From Gelidibacter pelagius (GTDB lineage Bacteria; Bacteroidota; Bacteroidia; Flavobacteriales; Flavobacteriaceae), in contig NZ_JAGEVG010000004.1 in the NCBI RefSeq assembly GCF_017581925.1, forward strand, positions 181,473 to 245,472: 64,000 nt of DNA, read 5' to 3'. Shown here one piece after another: positions 44,153-53,204 of this stretch. A program made the translations under genes and the position numbers. A model generated the notes under the pieces. That model saw nothing but the letters and a program-made list of their open reading frames with translations, did no database searches and was not told the DNA's origin. Positions within the stretch are counted from its first letter, which is position 1. Each line of letters opens with the position of its first letter.

Positions 44153-47100
44153 TTATAATGATAATTCAATACCAAAGGTATAATTCTTCATAAAAGGCGT
44201 TTCCCAGCCTCTTGCTGCAAATTGATTTACTTCAGGATCTGCATTTTTATACTTAGAGAACGTGAGTAAGTTGGTTCCAATGACATATAATCTTACGTTT
44301 TCTAACCCAATTGGATTTATCAATTTGGTCGGTAGATCATAGTTTAATCGGATATTCTTCAATCTAAGAAAGCTTGCATCATAAATGTGTCTTCCACTTT
44401 TCTGTATGGCATCGGTGAGGTCGGTTCCTCTTACTTGAGGCAAACTACCATTTGGATTTTCCTCAGTCCACATATTGTCAATAGCATATTGCGAACGGAT
44501 ACGCTCCCAGTAATAACCATCATCTGCAATATCCTTTTCAGCCCCATCATATAGTTTTCCACCCAATTTGTAGATGAAATCTAAACCTAAGGAAACTCCT
44601 TTATATTTAACTTGAGTATTTATGCCTCCAAAAACATCAGGAATACCATCACCTATAATAGTGTAGTTTGCATCTTTGAAATCGTAGGTTGCACCTCGTC
44701 CATTAAGAAGAAAATCTCCAGTTTGAGGATTGTCTTTATCATTTACATAATATCTGCTCAAACCATTTGCCGGATCTACTCCAGCATATTCATAACCATA
44801 AAAAGCTAAGGTTGATTCCCCTTCACGGTAAATGTATTGGGCTGTAGCGTCTCCATCATTAACCCATATAATATCTGCACCTTCACTTAACTCAAGCACT
44901 TTTGAATCAACAAAAGATGCATTTACGGAAGCACTCCAGGTTATATCGTTTGAGCGGATAATATCACCTCCTAACGATAGCTCCAAGCCCTTATTCCTAA
45001 TAGACCCAATGTTTTTAAGGGTGGAACCAAATCCTGTTACTCTTGAAATTGGTACACTTTGCAATAAATCCTTGCTGTCCCGAGTGAAATATTCGATGGT
45101 GCCATAAATCCGATTCTGTAACAATCCAAACTCCAAAGCTATGTCTGTTGAATAATTGGTCTCCCATGATAGATTTTCATCAGCGACATTACTCAGTGTT
45201 CCACCAGCAGTCTCCATATATTGGGCTCCGTACCCTGTAAGTGATCTCCAACCGAAATTAGAAGGTGGCAAAGTACCGTTAACCCCGTATGAAGCTCTTA
45301 AGCTTAGATTGTTGATTGCTTCTACATCCATTAAGAAACCTTCTTTACTGATGTTCCAAGAAGCACCAACTGACCAAAAGTTACCCCAGCGTGAATCCGG
45401 GCCAAGTTTTGAGCTCCCATCACGTCTGAAAGATCCAGAAATATAGTACTTCTTATCAAAACTATATTCCAATCTGGAAAGGAAAGACATCATATTGTTG
45501 CCCCAGTAGTAAGCGGTAGCATCTTTTTCGCCAGCAGTGGCAACAGTGTGCAGGTTGCTTGAAGGCAAGTCTTTACCAGAAGCGCGTATATAGTCGGTTT
45601 GATTTTTTTCAACTTCATAACCCGCCAAAAAATCTAAATGATGTACACCAAAATCTTTCGCGTAATTTAGGGTAGTCGAAGAAACCAAACTTCGAGTATT
45701 TGTAGACATTTCATCTACTGTTCCGAGACCTTGTCCATTATAATGTAATCGGCTGTAATACAAGTGATCTTTAGTTTCAATATTGTCATAAGAAAAAAGA
45801 GTTTGTACATTAAGCTCTGGGAGAATATTAACTTTAACACCTTCTATTGCGCTTACCCTTAATGTTCTTGAAGAGTTTTCCCATTCATTGTCATAATATA
45901 CGTTGTTCTGTGCCAAACTTCCGAAACGCGCGGTCCACGGTTCGCCAGTTTTATAATTTGTAGGATGGTATAAGCCCCAAAGGAGATTTCGGGTTTGCTC
46001 GTAATAGTTAGAACTAAGATTTCGACTATCATTGAACCCAGACAATTCAGTTTGTGCAACGTTCACTTTAGCCGTGAATTCGATGTACTTCCCGATTTTC
46101 TGTTCTAAATTGACTCGTCCTGAAATACGTTCATTTCCATTAATTTTTACTCTGCCTTCATCTTTGCTATAAGAAAAAGAAGAATAATAATTAGTTTTTT
46201 CGTCTCCACCACTTATTGAAATATCTTGGCTTTGATTTACAGCGGTTCTGAAATAAGCCTTCTCCCAATCATAATATTGACCTTCTCTATTTACCAACCC
46301 ATCGGTCATTCCTTTAATCATCAGGTTTTCTCCTACGCCAGTACCATTAGTTTCAAAATAATACCCATGCTTATTAAACTTTACGTTTAGACGTCTTAGA
46401 GCATCTGCATTTGCGACTGTGTCATCTTTTCCGCTTGAAGTATTATAGTCATGGAAGACGCGATATAAATAATTTACGTTCTCTTGAGTACTACCAGGTT
46501 CATAGTTGTCGGTTGCCCAAGATGGACTGAAACCGGTTGAAGATTTGATCGTGATTCGAGGCTCTCCCTTTTTTCCTCGTTTGGTAGTAATCATAACCAC
46601 ACCGTTAGCGGCTCTAGACCCATATAGTGCAGATGCTGCCGCATCCTTTAAAATAGTGATCGATGCAATGTCGCTTGGATTCAAGGTATTCATGATATTA
46701 TTGCTAACCAATATTTGATCTGATAGTTGGCCTGAGTTTCCAGAAGAAACCGGAACCCCATCAATAACATACAACGGTTGTGTGGACGCATTCATAGAGC
46801 CAATTCCACGAATCTGAATACTAGTTGAAGATCCAACCTGTCCTGATCCTTTGGTAACATTCACTCCTGCAGCTTTACCTGCCAAAGCATCTTGAAAAGA
46901 AGCAGTCGGCACGTCTTCAATGTCACTGCTTTTAACAACAGAAGCCGATCCGGTGTAGGTGTCTTTTGTAGCGGTTCCGTATGCGACTACGAAAACTTCA
47001 TCCAAAGCCGTTGCGGATTCTCTTAAAGAAACATTAATAACATTGGATGCTCCAACTGTTATTAATTGATCTTCAAATCCCATACTGGTAAATTGTAAGG

Positions 47101-47308
47101 TTTGTCCTTCAGCGACTTCCAATGAATATTTTCCATCAAAATCTGTTACGGCCCCTCTCGCGGCGCCTTGAATGATTACGTTCACACCCGGCAGTGGAAG
47201 TTGTTTCTCATCGGTCACTGTCCCGGTAACTATTTTTCCCTGTGCAAAACTCAAATGCACAAGAAAAAGCATTAACAGTGTTAAAAATCCAGTTAATCTT
47301 ACTTTCAT
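44153..47308 (-). CDS. SusC/RagA-family TonB-dependent transporter
   Basis: The protein has 1051 residues. A signal peptide (LTLLMLFLVHLSFAQG) is followed by the carboxypeptidase-like domain (VTGTVTDEKQLPLPGVNVII at about 27-46, then AVTDFDGKYSLEV). A TonB-box-like stretch ALDEVFVVAYGT leads into the plug (SFQDALAGKAAGVNVTKGSG, SIQIRGIGSMNASTQPLYVIDGVPV) and the 22-strand barrel, with FLRLKNIRLNYDLP near the C-terminus. All SusC signatures are intact. It imports a ligand together with the SusD protein encoded 21 bp downstream. It lies at the head of the operon with a 620-bp upstream gap, but no sigma/anti-sigma pair is nearby. Confidence 0.94.
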   Translation of the reverse strand: MKVRLTGFLTLLMLFLVHLSFAQGKIVTGTVTDEKQLPLPGVNVIIQGAARGAVTDFDGKYSLEVAEGQTLQFTSMGFEDQLITVGASNVINVSLRESATALDEVFVVAYGTATKDTYTGSASVVKSSDIEDVPTASFQDALAGKAAGVNVTKGSGQVGSSTSIQIRGIGSMNASTQPLYVIDGVPVSSGNSGQLSDQILVSNNIMNTLNPSDIASITILKDAAASALYGSRAANGVVMITTKRGKKGEPRITIKSSTGFSPSWATDNYEPGSTQENVNYLYRVFHDYNTSSGKDDTVANADALRRLNVKFNKHGYYFETNGTGVGENLMIKGMTDGLVNREGQYYDWEKAYFRTAVNQSQDISISGGDEKTNYYSSFSYSKDEGRVKINGNERISGRVNLEQKIGKYIEFTAKVNVAQTELSGFNDSRNLSSNYYEQTRNLLWGLYHPTNYKTGEPWTARFGSLAQNNVYYDNEWENSSRTLRVSAIEGVKVNILPELNVQTLFSYDNIETKDHLYYSRLHYNGQGLGTVDEMSTNTRSLVSSTTLNYAKDFGVHHLDFLAGYEVEKNQTDYIRASGKDLPSSNLHTVATAGEKDATAYYWGNNMMSFLSRLEYSFDKKYYISGSFRRDGSSKLGPDSRWGNFWSVGASWNISKEGFLMDVEAINNLSLRASYGVNGTLPPSNFGWRSLTGYGAQYMETAGGTLSNVADENLSWETNYSTDIALEFGLLQNRIYGTIEYFTRDSKDLLQSVPISRVTGFGSTLKNIGSIRNKGLELSLGGDIIRSNDITWSASVNASFVDSKVLELSEGADIIWVNDGDATAQYIYREGESTLAFYGYEYAGVDPANGLSRYYVNDKDNPQTGDFLLNGRGATYDFKDANYTIIGDGIPDVFGGINTQVKYKGVSLGLDFIYKLGGKLYDGAEKDIADDGYYWERIRSQYAIDNMWTEENPNGSLPQVRGTDLTDAIQKSGRHIYDASFLRLKNIRLNYDLPTKLINPIGLENVRLYVIGTNLLTFSKYKNADPEVNQFAARGWETPFMKNYTFGIELSL

Positions 47309-47931
47309 AATTTAAGTAAATAATTAATTAATATTCATTTATTTTAGCCTTTAATTAACAAAACGTTATATTGACCTTAACAAATATAGATTTAATTTTC
47401 TATAATCCAAATTACGATAAGAAGGAAAATCAATCAAATCTGTTAGTGTTCTGAGCTTCCAATCATTGAGAAAATTGTTAGCTATTAGCATAAAATGAGT
47501 TCAACACAAATGGAACCATTTTTACAACAAGTAAGATTATTCTGATAGGAGGGTGGGGTTAAGTTTTTATTTGTATATTTTATCCATTGAAAAACGGGAA
47601 TTCTAAGCTTATAAGCTCAATGAGACTTTATAGGTTAGGAGAAATATAGAGTCTCTTATAAATCGCAACTATTAATTACGATAAAAAAATAATGAAAAAA
47701 TTGTAGAGGATGGTGAATTAGAAATTTCTGAAATCAATTCATAGGATATTTGAAATAGCATACGATAAAGTGTTGCGCCGTGAACTCAATTTGAGAATTG
47801 AAGAATGCCGTCATCTGGTGCAAGCGCTAAAAAAAAACACTCAATGCTGCTAATTCCATCACCGACCGCGTATTTGATAAAAAGTAATGTTAACTGCGAT
47901 AGAGCACCTACCGCAGTTAACAAAACCCAAT
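47309..47931. other. Long AT-rich gap between aceA and susC
   Basis: This 623-bp gap contains the aceA terminator (47889-47921) and the susC upstream region. Short coding-like pieces, for example GAAAAAATTGTAGAGGATGG, stop quickly, and none gives a believable gene. No regulatory RNA is recognised. Confidence 0.4.
47889..47921 (-). terminator. Hairpin after aceA
   Basis: GTTAACTGCG at 47889-47898 pairs exactly with CGCAGTTAAC at 47912-47921 over a 13-nt loop. On the minus strand it follows the aceA stop and is followed by ATTACTTTTT. Confidence 0.65.
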
Positions 47932-49557
47932 CTATTTCTCCAACACAAGCTCTGGTTTCGCAACTTTTCTTTGAAATTCAAATTGGTTACTCGTGTTCTT
48001 TTCGCCTCCCGCCTTTAGCGCATTATCTCCCGCAAAAAAGGTTTTGTGGCTATCCCCAAGATCGGAGCCTGCCATACGTTGGTGTTTTACACAAGAAACA
48101 CCTTTGCGGATTTCCTGCCTTTGAACACCTCTTACATAAGCCAGCATCGCTTCGTCTCCAAAATAGCCTTCAGTCAAATCATTCATGTGAAGTGCTGTGG
48201 TGTGGTATGTTGGTAAAGTGATCAAATGATGGAAAATCCCTGCGTCTCTTGCAGCATCTCTTTGGAAGGATCTAATTTTATCATCGGCACGATAGCATAA
48301 TTCTGAATGATCATAGTCTGCATCCATCAAATTGTTTCTATTGTAACCGGTCATGTTTTCACCTTCTGCAAGCATGTCATCGTAAGCTTGATGACGGAAA
48401 TTTAAGGTCCAGTTAAAAGATGGTGAATTATTATAAACCAATTTGGCGTTTGGTACCACTTTTTTAATTCTGTTGACCATATGTGCAATTTGCTTAACAT
48501 TTGGAGTAGGCGTTTCAATCCATAATAAATCTGCTCCATTTTGTAGACTCGTAATACAGTCCAGAACCACGCGATCTATATTTGAGCCCTCTTTGAATTT
48601 ATACAATCCATTGGCCAATCTTATGGGACGGTATAGTTTTCCGTCTCTTTTAAGCATGACATCATCATCCTTGGCCTCGTCGATCGTAATTTCTTCTGCA
48701 TCTACAAAGGCTAGATATTGAGAAGCCAAATCGCCTGGCGCTTTGCTGACGGGTAACTTTTGGGTTAAACTGGCGCCCTCAGAATCTGTTCTTGCCACAA
48801 TGATGCCTTCAGGGATGCCCAATTCTATAAAAGCATATCGGATTGCATTTAATTTTGCTATAAAATCTTCATGTGGCACGGTTACTTTTCCATCTTGGTG
48901 GCCACATTGTTTGGCATCGGAAACTTGATTCTCAACTTGAATCGCACAGGCACCAGCTTCAATCATTTTCTTCGTTAACAAATAAGTCGCTTCTTCATTT
49001 CCAAAACCAGCGTCGATATCCGCAATAATTGGAACAATATGGGTTTCAAAATTATCAATTTGGTCCTGTACGTCTTCACCCTTTTCAAGCCTTGCAAATA
49101 AATCGTTGAGTTCGATGGCATCTGCTTGACGCAAGAAATCATAAATTTCCTTTATCAATGCTGGAACGGTCGTTTTCTCATGCATGGATTGATCCGGCAA
49201 TGGGCCAAATTCAGAACGCAATGCGGCGACCATCCAGCCTGATAGGTATAAATATTTTTTGCTCGTTGTTTTATGGTGTTTCTTAACTGCAATCATTTTT
49301 TGCTGCGCTACAAAACCGTGCCAGCAACCTAGTGATTGTGTGTAATTTGACGAATCTGCATCATATTCTGCCATATCTTTCCTCATAATGGCAGCGGTGT
49401 ATTTGGCGATATCCAATCCTGTCTTAAATCGATTTTGAACCACCATTCGAGCGGCACCTTCAGGGTTGATGGCATTCCAAGTATTTCCATACTTTGCTTT
49501 AAGATCTCTTACAGTTTGCAATGCAGAACCATAACTACTTTGTTCCAAATTTTTCAT
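47932..49557 (-). CDS. aceA: Isocitrate lyase
   Basis: The protein has 541 residues, matching the longer isocitrate lyase type. The catalytic motif is KQCGH (216-220, with catalytic Cys218) in QVSDAKQCGHQDGKVTVP. Further marks are LYLSGWMVAALRSEFGPLPDQSMHEKTTVP, ADIDAGFGNEEATYLL with the metal-binding Asp, and VARTDSEGASL. It splits isocitrate into succinate and glyoxylate, the first step of the glyoxylate shunt, allowing growth on acetate or fatty acids. It is downstream of aceB by 73 bp on the same strand, so the two genes probably form an operon controlled by the divergent regulator. Confidence 0.95.
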   Translation of the reverse strand: MKNLEQSSYGSALQTVRDLKAKYGNTWNAINPEGAARMVVQNRFKTGLDIAKYTAAIMRKDMAEYDADSSNYTQSLGCWHGFVAQQKMIAVKKHHKTTSKKYLYLSGWMVAALRSEFGPLPDQSMHEKTTVPALIKEIYDFLRQADAIELNDLFARLEKGEDVQDQIDNFETHIVPIIADIDAGFGNEEATYLLTKKMIEAGACAIQVENQVSDAKQCGHQDGKVTVPHEDFIAKLNAIRYAFIELGIPEGIIVARTDSEGASLTQKLPVSKAPGDLASQYLAFVDAEEITIDEAKDDDVMLKRDGKLYRPIRLANGLYKFKEGSNIDRVVLDCITSLQNGADLLWIETPTPNVKQIAHMVNRIKKVVPNAKLVYNNSPSFNWTLNFRHQAYDDMLAEGENMTGYNRNNLMDADYDHSELCYRADDKIRSFQRDAARDAGIFHHLITLPTYHTTALHMNDLTEGYFGDEAMLAYVRGVQRQEIRKGVSCVKHQRMAGSDLGDSHKTFFAGDNALKAGGEKNTSNQFEFQRKVAKPELVLEK

Positions 49558-49630
49558 AATTTTGTAATCAGTTATTTGTTATTAATAATTAGATCCTGTT
49601 GATTGTGTCCGCAATCGCAGGATTGTTTTT

Positions 49631-51229
49631 TTATAAGTATTTATAAGCGGGTAGGGTTAAGAATTCTTCAAATTCTTCTGATTGCACGAGATTATCGAAG
49701 AGCTCAATAGCCAATTTGAATTTTGAGTTTTTCATATTGTCGGTGCCAAACTCCCTAATGATTTTTTCTATTTCATCATCTAAAAGTTCCTTGTAGAGTT
49801 CAAGGTCGAGGGTTCTTCCATCTTCTAGCTTAACTTGATTTTTCAACCATTGCCAGACCTGAGTCCTTGATATTTCGGCAGTTGCTGCGTCTTCCATTAA
49901 ATTATAGAGCGCTACAGCACCATATCCTCTTAACCAAGCTTCAGTATACAAGATGCCTACATTGATGTTTTTTCTAATTCCGGCTTCGGAAATGGTACCC
50001 AGAGGGAGTTCAACCAGATCTTGTTCGGTGATGTTGACATCATCTCTTGATACATGAAGTTGGTTGGGACCAGGCATGTGTTTGTCAAACTCTTTCATGG
50101 CCACAGCGACCAATCCGGGATGTGCAACCCAAGTACCGTCATGTCCGTTTTTTACTTCACGCTCTTTGTCTTTTCTTACTTTTTCCAAAGCAGTACTATT
50201 GGCATTTTCATCATTCTTAATAGGGATCTGTGCAGCCATACCGCCAATGGCGAGAATGCCTCTTTTATGACAGCGTTGAATAACCAACTTTGAATATGCA
50301 TCCATAAATGGGGAGGTCATGGTCACTTGATCACGGTTCGGCACTATAAAATTGGGGTGGTTTCTGAATTTTTTGATATAAGAGAAAATATAGTCCCATC
50401 GCCCACAATTTAAACCGACAATATGATCTTTAAGTTCGTAGATAATTTCATCCAGCTGAAAACTCGCAGTGATCGTTTCTATTAAAACGGTGGCTTTGAA
50501 AGTTCCCTTAGGTACTTCCAGATATTCCTGCGCAAACGTGAAAACATCGTTCCACCAACGTGCCTCCAGATAATGCTCTAATTTTGGCAGATAAAAATAG
50601 GGTGCTGTATCGTTCCTTAATAGGGTTGTTGTATTATGGAAAACGTACAGGCCAAAATCAACCAAACTGCCTGAGGTTTCTTCGCCATTAATTAAAATGT
50701 GTCTTTCGTTTAGGTGCAAGCCTCTCGGTCTGACCATCAGGACTGCAGTTTCTGAATTTAGGCTATACGACTTATTGCGTTTTGTATCCACTAATGAAAT
50801 CGTTTTTTTGTTAGCGTCTCTCAGGTTTTGCTGTCCTTCAAGAGTATTTTTCCAAGTAGGGGCATTGCTGTCCTCTAAATCTGCCATAAATGTTTTGGCG
50901 CCTGAGTTTAAGGCATTGATAATCATTTTTCGGTCTGCTGGACCTGTAATCTCTACACGACGGTCTTGAAGATCATGTGGGATATTGCCAGCGGTCCATT
51001 CATTATTTCTGATATGTTTTGTCTCTCTTGAAAATTCTGGAAATTTTCCCTCGTCAAAAACTTTTTGTTGATCGAGACGTTTTTCTAAAAGCGATAGCCT
51101 TTCTGCATTGAACCTTTCATGTAAGGCAGTCAAAAATGAGATCGCATCAGGGGTAAGAATGTTGGGGTAGTAATTGTCAACCGTTTTAGAGAATTTAAGT
51201 TTTGCTGATTTTAACAGTGTGTTTTCCAT
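49631..51229 (-). CDS. aceB: Malate synthase A
   Basis: The protein has 532 residues, the length of malate synthase A (not the 720-residue G form). Marks are VEITGPADRKMIINALNSGA, FMADLEDSNAPTWKN with metal and substrate residues, RPRGLHLNERH, TVLIETITASFQLDEIIYEL with the catalytic Glu, LNCGRWDYIFSYIK and DGTWVAHPGLV. It condenses glyoxylate with acetyl-CoA to malate. It is the first gene of aceB-aceA. Its upstream region holds a palindrome (51282-51295) that overlaps the expected -33 box. Confidence 0.95.
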   Translation of the reverse strand: MENTLLKSAKLKFSKTVDNYYPNILTPDAISFLTALHERFNAERLSLLEKRLDQQKVFDEGKFPEFSRETKHIRNNEWTAGNIPHDLQDRRVEITGPADRKMIINALNSGAKTFMADLEDSNAPTWKNTLEGQQNLRDANKKTISLVDTKRNKSYSLNSETAVLMVRPRGLHLNERHILINGEETSGSLVDFGLYVFHNTTTLLRNDTAPYFYLPKLEHYLEARWWNDVFTFAQEYLEVPKGTFKATVLIETITASFQLDEIIYELKDHIVGLNCGRWDYIFSYIKKFRNHPNFIVPNRDQVTMTSPFMDAYSKLVIQRCHKRGILAIGGMAAQIPIKNDENANSTALEKVRKDKEREVKNGHDGTWVAHPGLVAVAMKEFDKHMPGPNQLHVSRDDVNITEQDLVELPLGTISEAGIRKNINVGILYTEAWLRGYGAVALYNLMEDAATAEISRTQVWQWLKNQVKLEDGRTLDLELYKELLDDEIEKIIREFGTDNMKNSKFKLAIELFDNLVQSEEFEEFLTLPAYKYL

Positions 51230-51281
51230 AGTATTGAGATGTTTGTGAGAACAATGATAAAATAATTATTTCTAAAAAACA

Positions 51282-51295
51282 AGCGAACGTTCGCT
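51282..51295. promoter_or_regulatory. Perfect palindrome between aceB and its divergent regulator
   Basis: AGCGAACGTTCGCT is a perfect 14-bp palindrome, about midway between the two divergent starts (51229 and 51351). Two more copies of its half-site TTCGC lie at 51307-51311 and 51325-51329, spaced 17 and 18 bp. On the minus strand the palindrome touches the TTG of a candidate aceB promoter (CTTG-N20-TATCATTG). It is the obvious candidate operator for the ScfR-type regulator. Confidence 0.65.
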
Positions 51296-51315
51296 AAATA
51301 ATTTATTTCGCTGAA

Positions 51316-51346
51316 ATTGACTTGTTCGCAAAAATCATTATATTTG
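51316..51346 (+). promoter_or_regulatory. Candidate promoter of the ScfR-type regulator, probably leaderless
   Basis: ATTG at 51316-51319 and TATATTTG at 51339-51346 are separated by exactly 19 nt, close to the TTTG-N19-TAnnTTTG consensus. The -7 element ends 4 nt before the ATG, so the transcript would start at or next to the start codon. A TTCGC half-site lies inside the spacer. Confidence 0.6.
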
Positions 51347-51350
51347 TTCT

Positions 51351-52829
51351 ATGGAAGAAGATTATATCAAAGTTATATTTGGGTTAAAGCTAAAGCAGAT
51401 AAGGACTGAAAGGAATTTATCGTTGTTTGGTTTGTCCAAACTCTCAGGCTTGTCAAAGTCTTATTTGAACGAAATTGAAAATGGAAAAAAATATCCAAAA
51501 CCAGATAAGATCATAACACTCGCTGAAAAGTTGGATGTTCCTTATGACCAGATGGTCTCTTTGAAATTAGACAAAAACTTGGCACCAATCGGTGATTTGT
51601 TGAGTTCTAAAATCCTCAAGGAAATCCCATTAGACCTCTTCGGAATAAAGGAAAGTGACCTGATAGATATCGTTGCGAATGCACCATCTAAGGTCAACGC
51701 ATTTATTAGTACGATTATCAAAATAGCTCAAAACTATAATTTCAGTAGAGAGAGTTTTTTCTTGGCTTCAGTACGCTCTTTTCAAGAAGCGAACAATAAC
51801 TACTTTGAAGAGTTGGAACAAGGTGTTTTAAATTTCGCCAAGGCTTATCAAATAAATTTGGATATGCCAATTACTTCTCGTGATTTAGGAGAGATTTTAG
51901 TGGAAGAGTTTGGATATACCATCGTCGATGACGAATTGAATAAGTTTCAGGCTTTAGATAATTTACGATCTGTATTTGTTCCAAAAACCAAAACGCTATT
52001 GTTGGCCAATGAGATAGATGAAGCACAGCGGACGTTTATTTATGCCAAAGAATTAGCGTATAATTTTCTTGAGATAAAAGAACGTTTATACACATTTCCG
52101 TGGATTAAATTTAAAACCTTTGATCAGGTGCTGAATAATTTTTACGCTTCCTATTTTGCTGGCGCTCTAATTATTCCGAATGCTAAGATTAAAGTGCTGT
52201 TGAACGAAATTTTTGAAAAGGACACTTTGGACAGGGACTTATTTTTAAATGCGATAGAAAACTTTAATGCATCCGCAGAATCCTTTTATCAACGTTTGAC
52301 TAATATATTGCCCAAAGAATTTAATCTTCAGAACTTGTTCTTTTTGAGATTTACGCATAAAGCGGGCAGCGAAAAATTTTATCTTAAAAAAGAGTTGCAT
52401 TTATCCCATGAACATTCCCCTCATGCCAATGAAGCGGGTGAACATTACTGCCGACGTTGGGTATCTATTAAAATGCTGGAAGATATAAGCAAAAGTAAAA
52501 AGGAACATGAGTTTGATCTCCAGATTTCCAACTACCCAGATGATGGTATGAAGTATTTGGTATTATCGTCTGCAACAAAAGATCCCTTCAAAGAGAACCA
52601 TTATCGGAGCATTAGTGTTGGGCTGCTTATCAATAGGCAATTACAGCGAAAAATTAATTTCTTATCCGACCCAAAAATTATCACTCAAGACGTGGGTGTA
52701 ACTTGCGAGCGCTGTCCCATTCAGGATTGTGAAGTCAGACAAAGGCCTGCTATTTATTTGGAGCGAGCCGCTAAAAACAAAAAGGTCGAAAATATTGTGG
52801 AAGAATTGAATGCTAAGTTTCAGTCTTAA
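51351..52829 (+). CDS. XRE-family regulator of the short-chain fatty acyl (ScfR/RamB) type
   Basis: The protein has 492 residues. The N-terminal HTH (about 10-68: LKLKQIRTERNLSLFGLSKLSGLSKSYLNEIENGKKYP) is XRE type. The middle (about 150-270) resembles an IrrE/ImmA domain (RTFIYAKELAYNFL) but lacks the HExxH protease motif. The C-terminal domain has the cysteine cluster C452-x2-C455-x4-C460 in CERCPIQDCEVRQRPAIYLE, the hallmark of the ScfR group, which includes RamB and MccR. Members sense acyl-CoA or related metabolites and control the glyoxylate or methylcitrate cycles. Divergence from aceB-aceA makes control of the shunt, and of itself, very likely. A terminator follows. Confidence 0.88.
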   Translation: MEEDYIKVIFGLKLKQIRTERNLSLFGLSKLSGLSKSYLNEIENGKKYPKPDKIITLAEKLDVPYDQMVSLKLDKNLAPIGDLLSSKILKEIPLDLFGIKESDLIDIVANAPSKVNAFISTIIKIAQNYNFSRESFFLASVRSFQEANNNYFEELEQGVLNFAKAYQINLDMPITSRDLGEILVEEFGYTIVDDELNKFQALDNLRSVFVPKTKTLLLANEIDEAQRTFIYAKELAYNFLEIKERLYTFPWIKFKTFDQVLNNFYASYFAGALIIPNAKIKVLLNEIFEKDTLDRDLFLNAIENFNASAESFYQRLTNILPKEFNLQNLFFLRFTHKAGSEKFYLKKELHLSHEHSPHANEAGEHYCRRWVSIKMLEDISKSKKEHEFDLQISNYPDDGMKYLVLSSATKDPFKENHYRSISVGLLINRQLQRKINFLSDPKIITQDVGVTCERCPIQDCEVRQRPAIYLERAAKNKKVENIVEELNAKFQS

Positions 52830-52860
52830 ATATGTACTAATGGCAACGCCACAAATGAAA

Positions 52861-52894
52861 AAAGCCTAATAAATCATATGATTTATTAGGCTTT
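52861..52894. terminator. Perfect palindromic terminator
   Basis: The 34-bp sequence is a perfect palindrome: each half has 17 bases, starting AAAGCCTAATAAATCAT, and A/T tails flank it. It terminates the regulator transcript from the left and would have terminated the tRNA gene reading from the right. Confidence 0.85.
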
Positions 52895-52897
52895 TAC

Positions 52898-52916
52898 TGG
52901 TCGGGGTGGCAGGATT
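52898..52916 (-). pseudogene. tRNA 3'-end remnant (probably tRNA-Pro), candidate attachment site
   Basis: On the minus strand the sequence is AATCCTGCCACCCCGACCA, the end of the T arm, the 3' acceptor strand CACCCCG, discriminator A and CCA of a tRNA. An acceptor pairing with CGGGGTG suggests tRNA-Pro. The expected upstream TTCGA and tRNA body are missing: at 52917 the sequence switches to AATTAATTAATC. Integrases that use a tRNA 3' end as target leave exactly such a fragment at the distal end of the element, next to the original terminator. I infer that this is an att site marking the left end of an inserted element. Confidence 0.7.
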
Positions 52917-53204
52917 AATTAATTAATCATAACACTCTGTATATTAAATCTTTAAAACACTATTAACAGTAGCTGTTCACCTGATTGTACACTAAAGTCA
53001 AAAAGAACGATTTAAAAACAAATTTTATTTGTCTTTGGTTTTGTAAAGATACAATTTCTCTCCAAATTGGATAAAATTTATATAATTTTTATGTTCAATT
53101 ATGACTCGATGTGTTCCTATTTTATTCTGAACAGAGCATTTCAAATTTTATTTCTGCTTTCAATATCTAATATAGGATTTAGATTTATTAGATTTATTAA
53201 TTAA

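Larger units (their letters stand above)
52830..53204. other. Junction region: terminator, tRNA 3' remnant, then AT-rich upstream region
   Basis: Up to 52916 the DNA belongs to the core chromosome (terminator and tRNA tail). From 52917 on it is markedly AT-rich. Two direct 9-bp copies of AGATTTATT lie at 53181-53198, just before the next gene. No gene or clear TAnnTTTG element is seen in 52917-53204. Confidence 0.5.

Noticed and set aside
47805..48221. A 138-codon plus-strand reading frame
   Set aside because: Most of it overlaps the well-supported aceA gene on the other strand.
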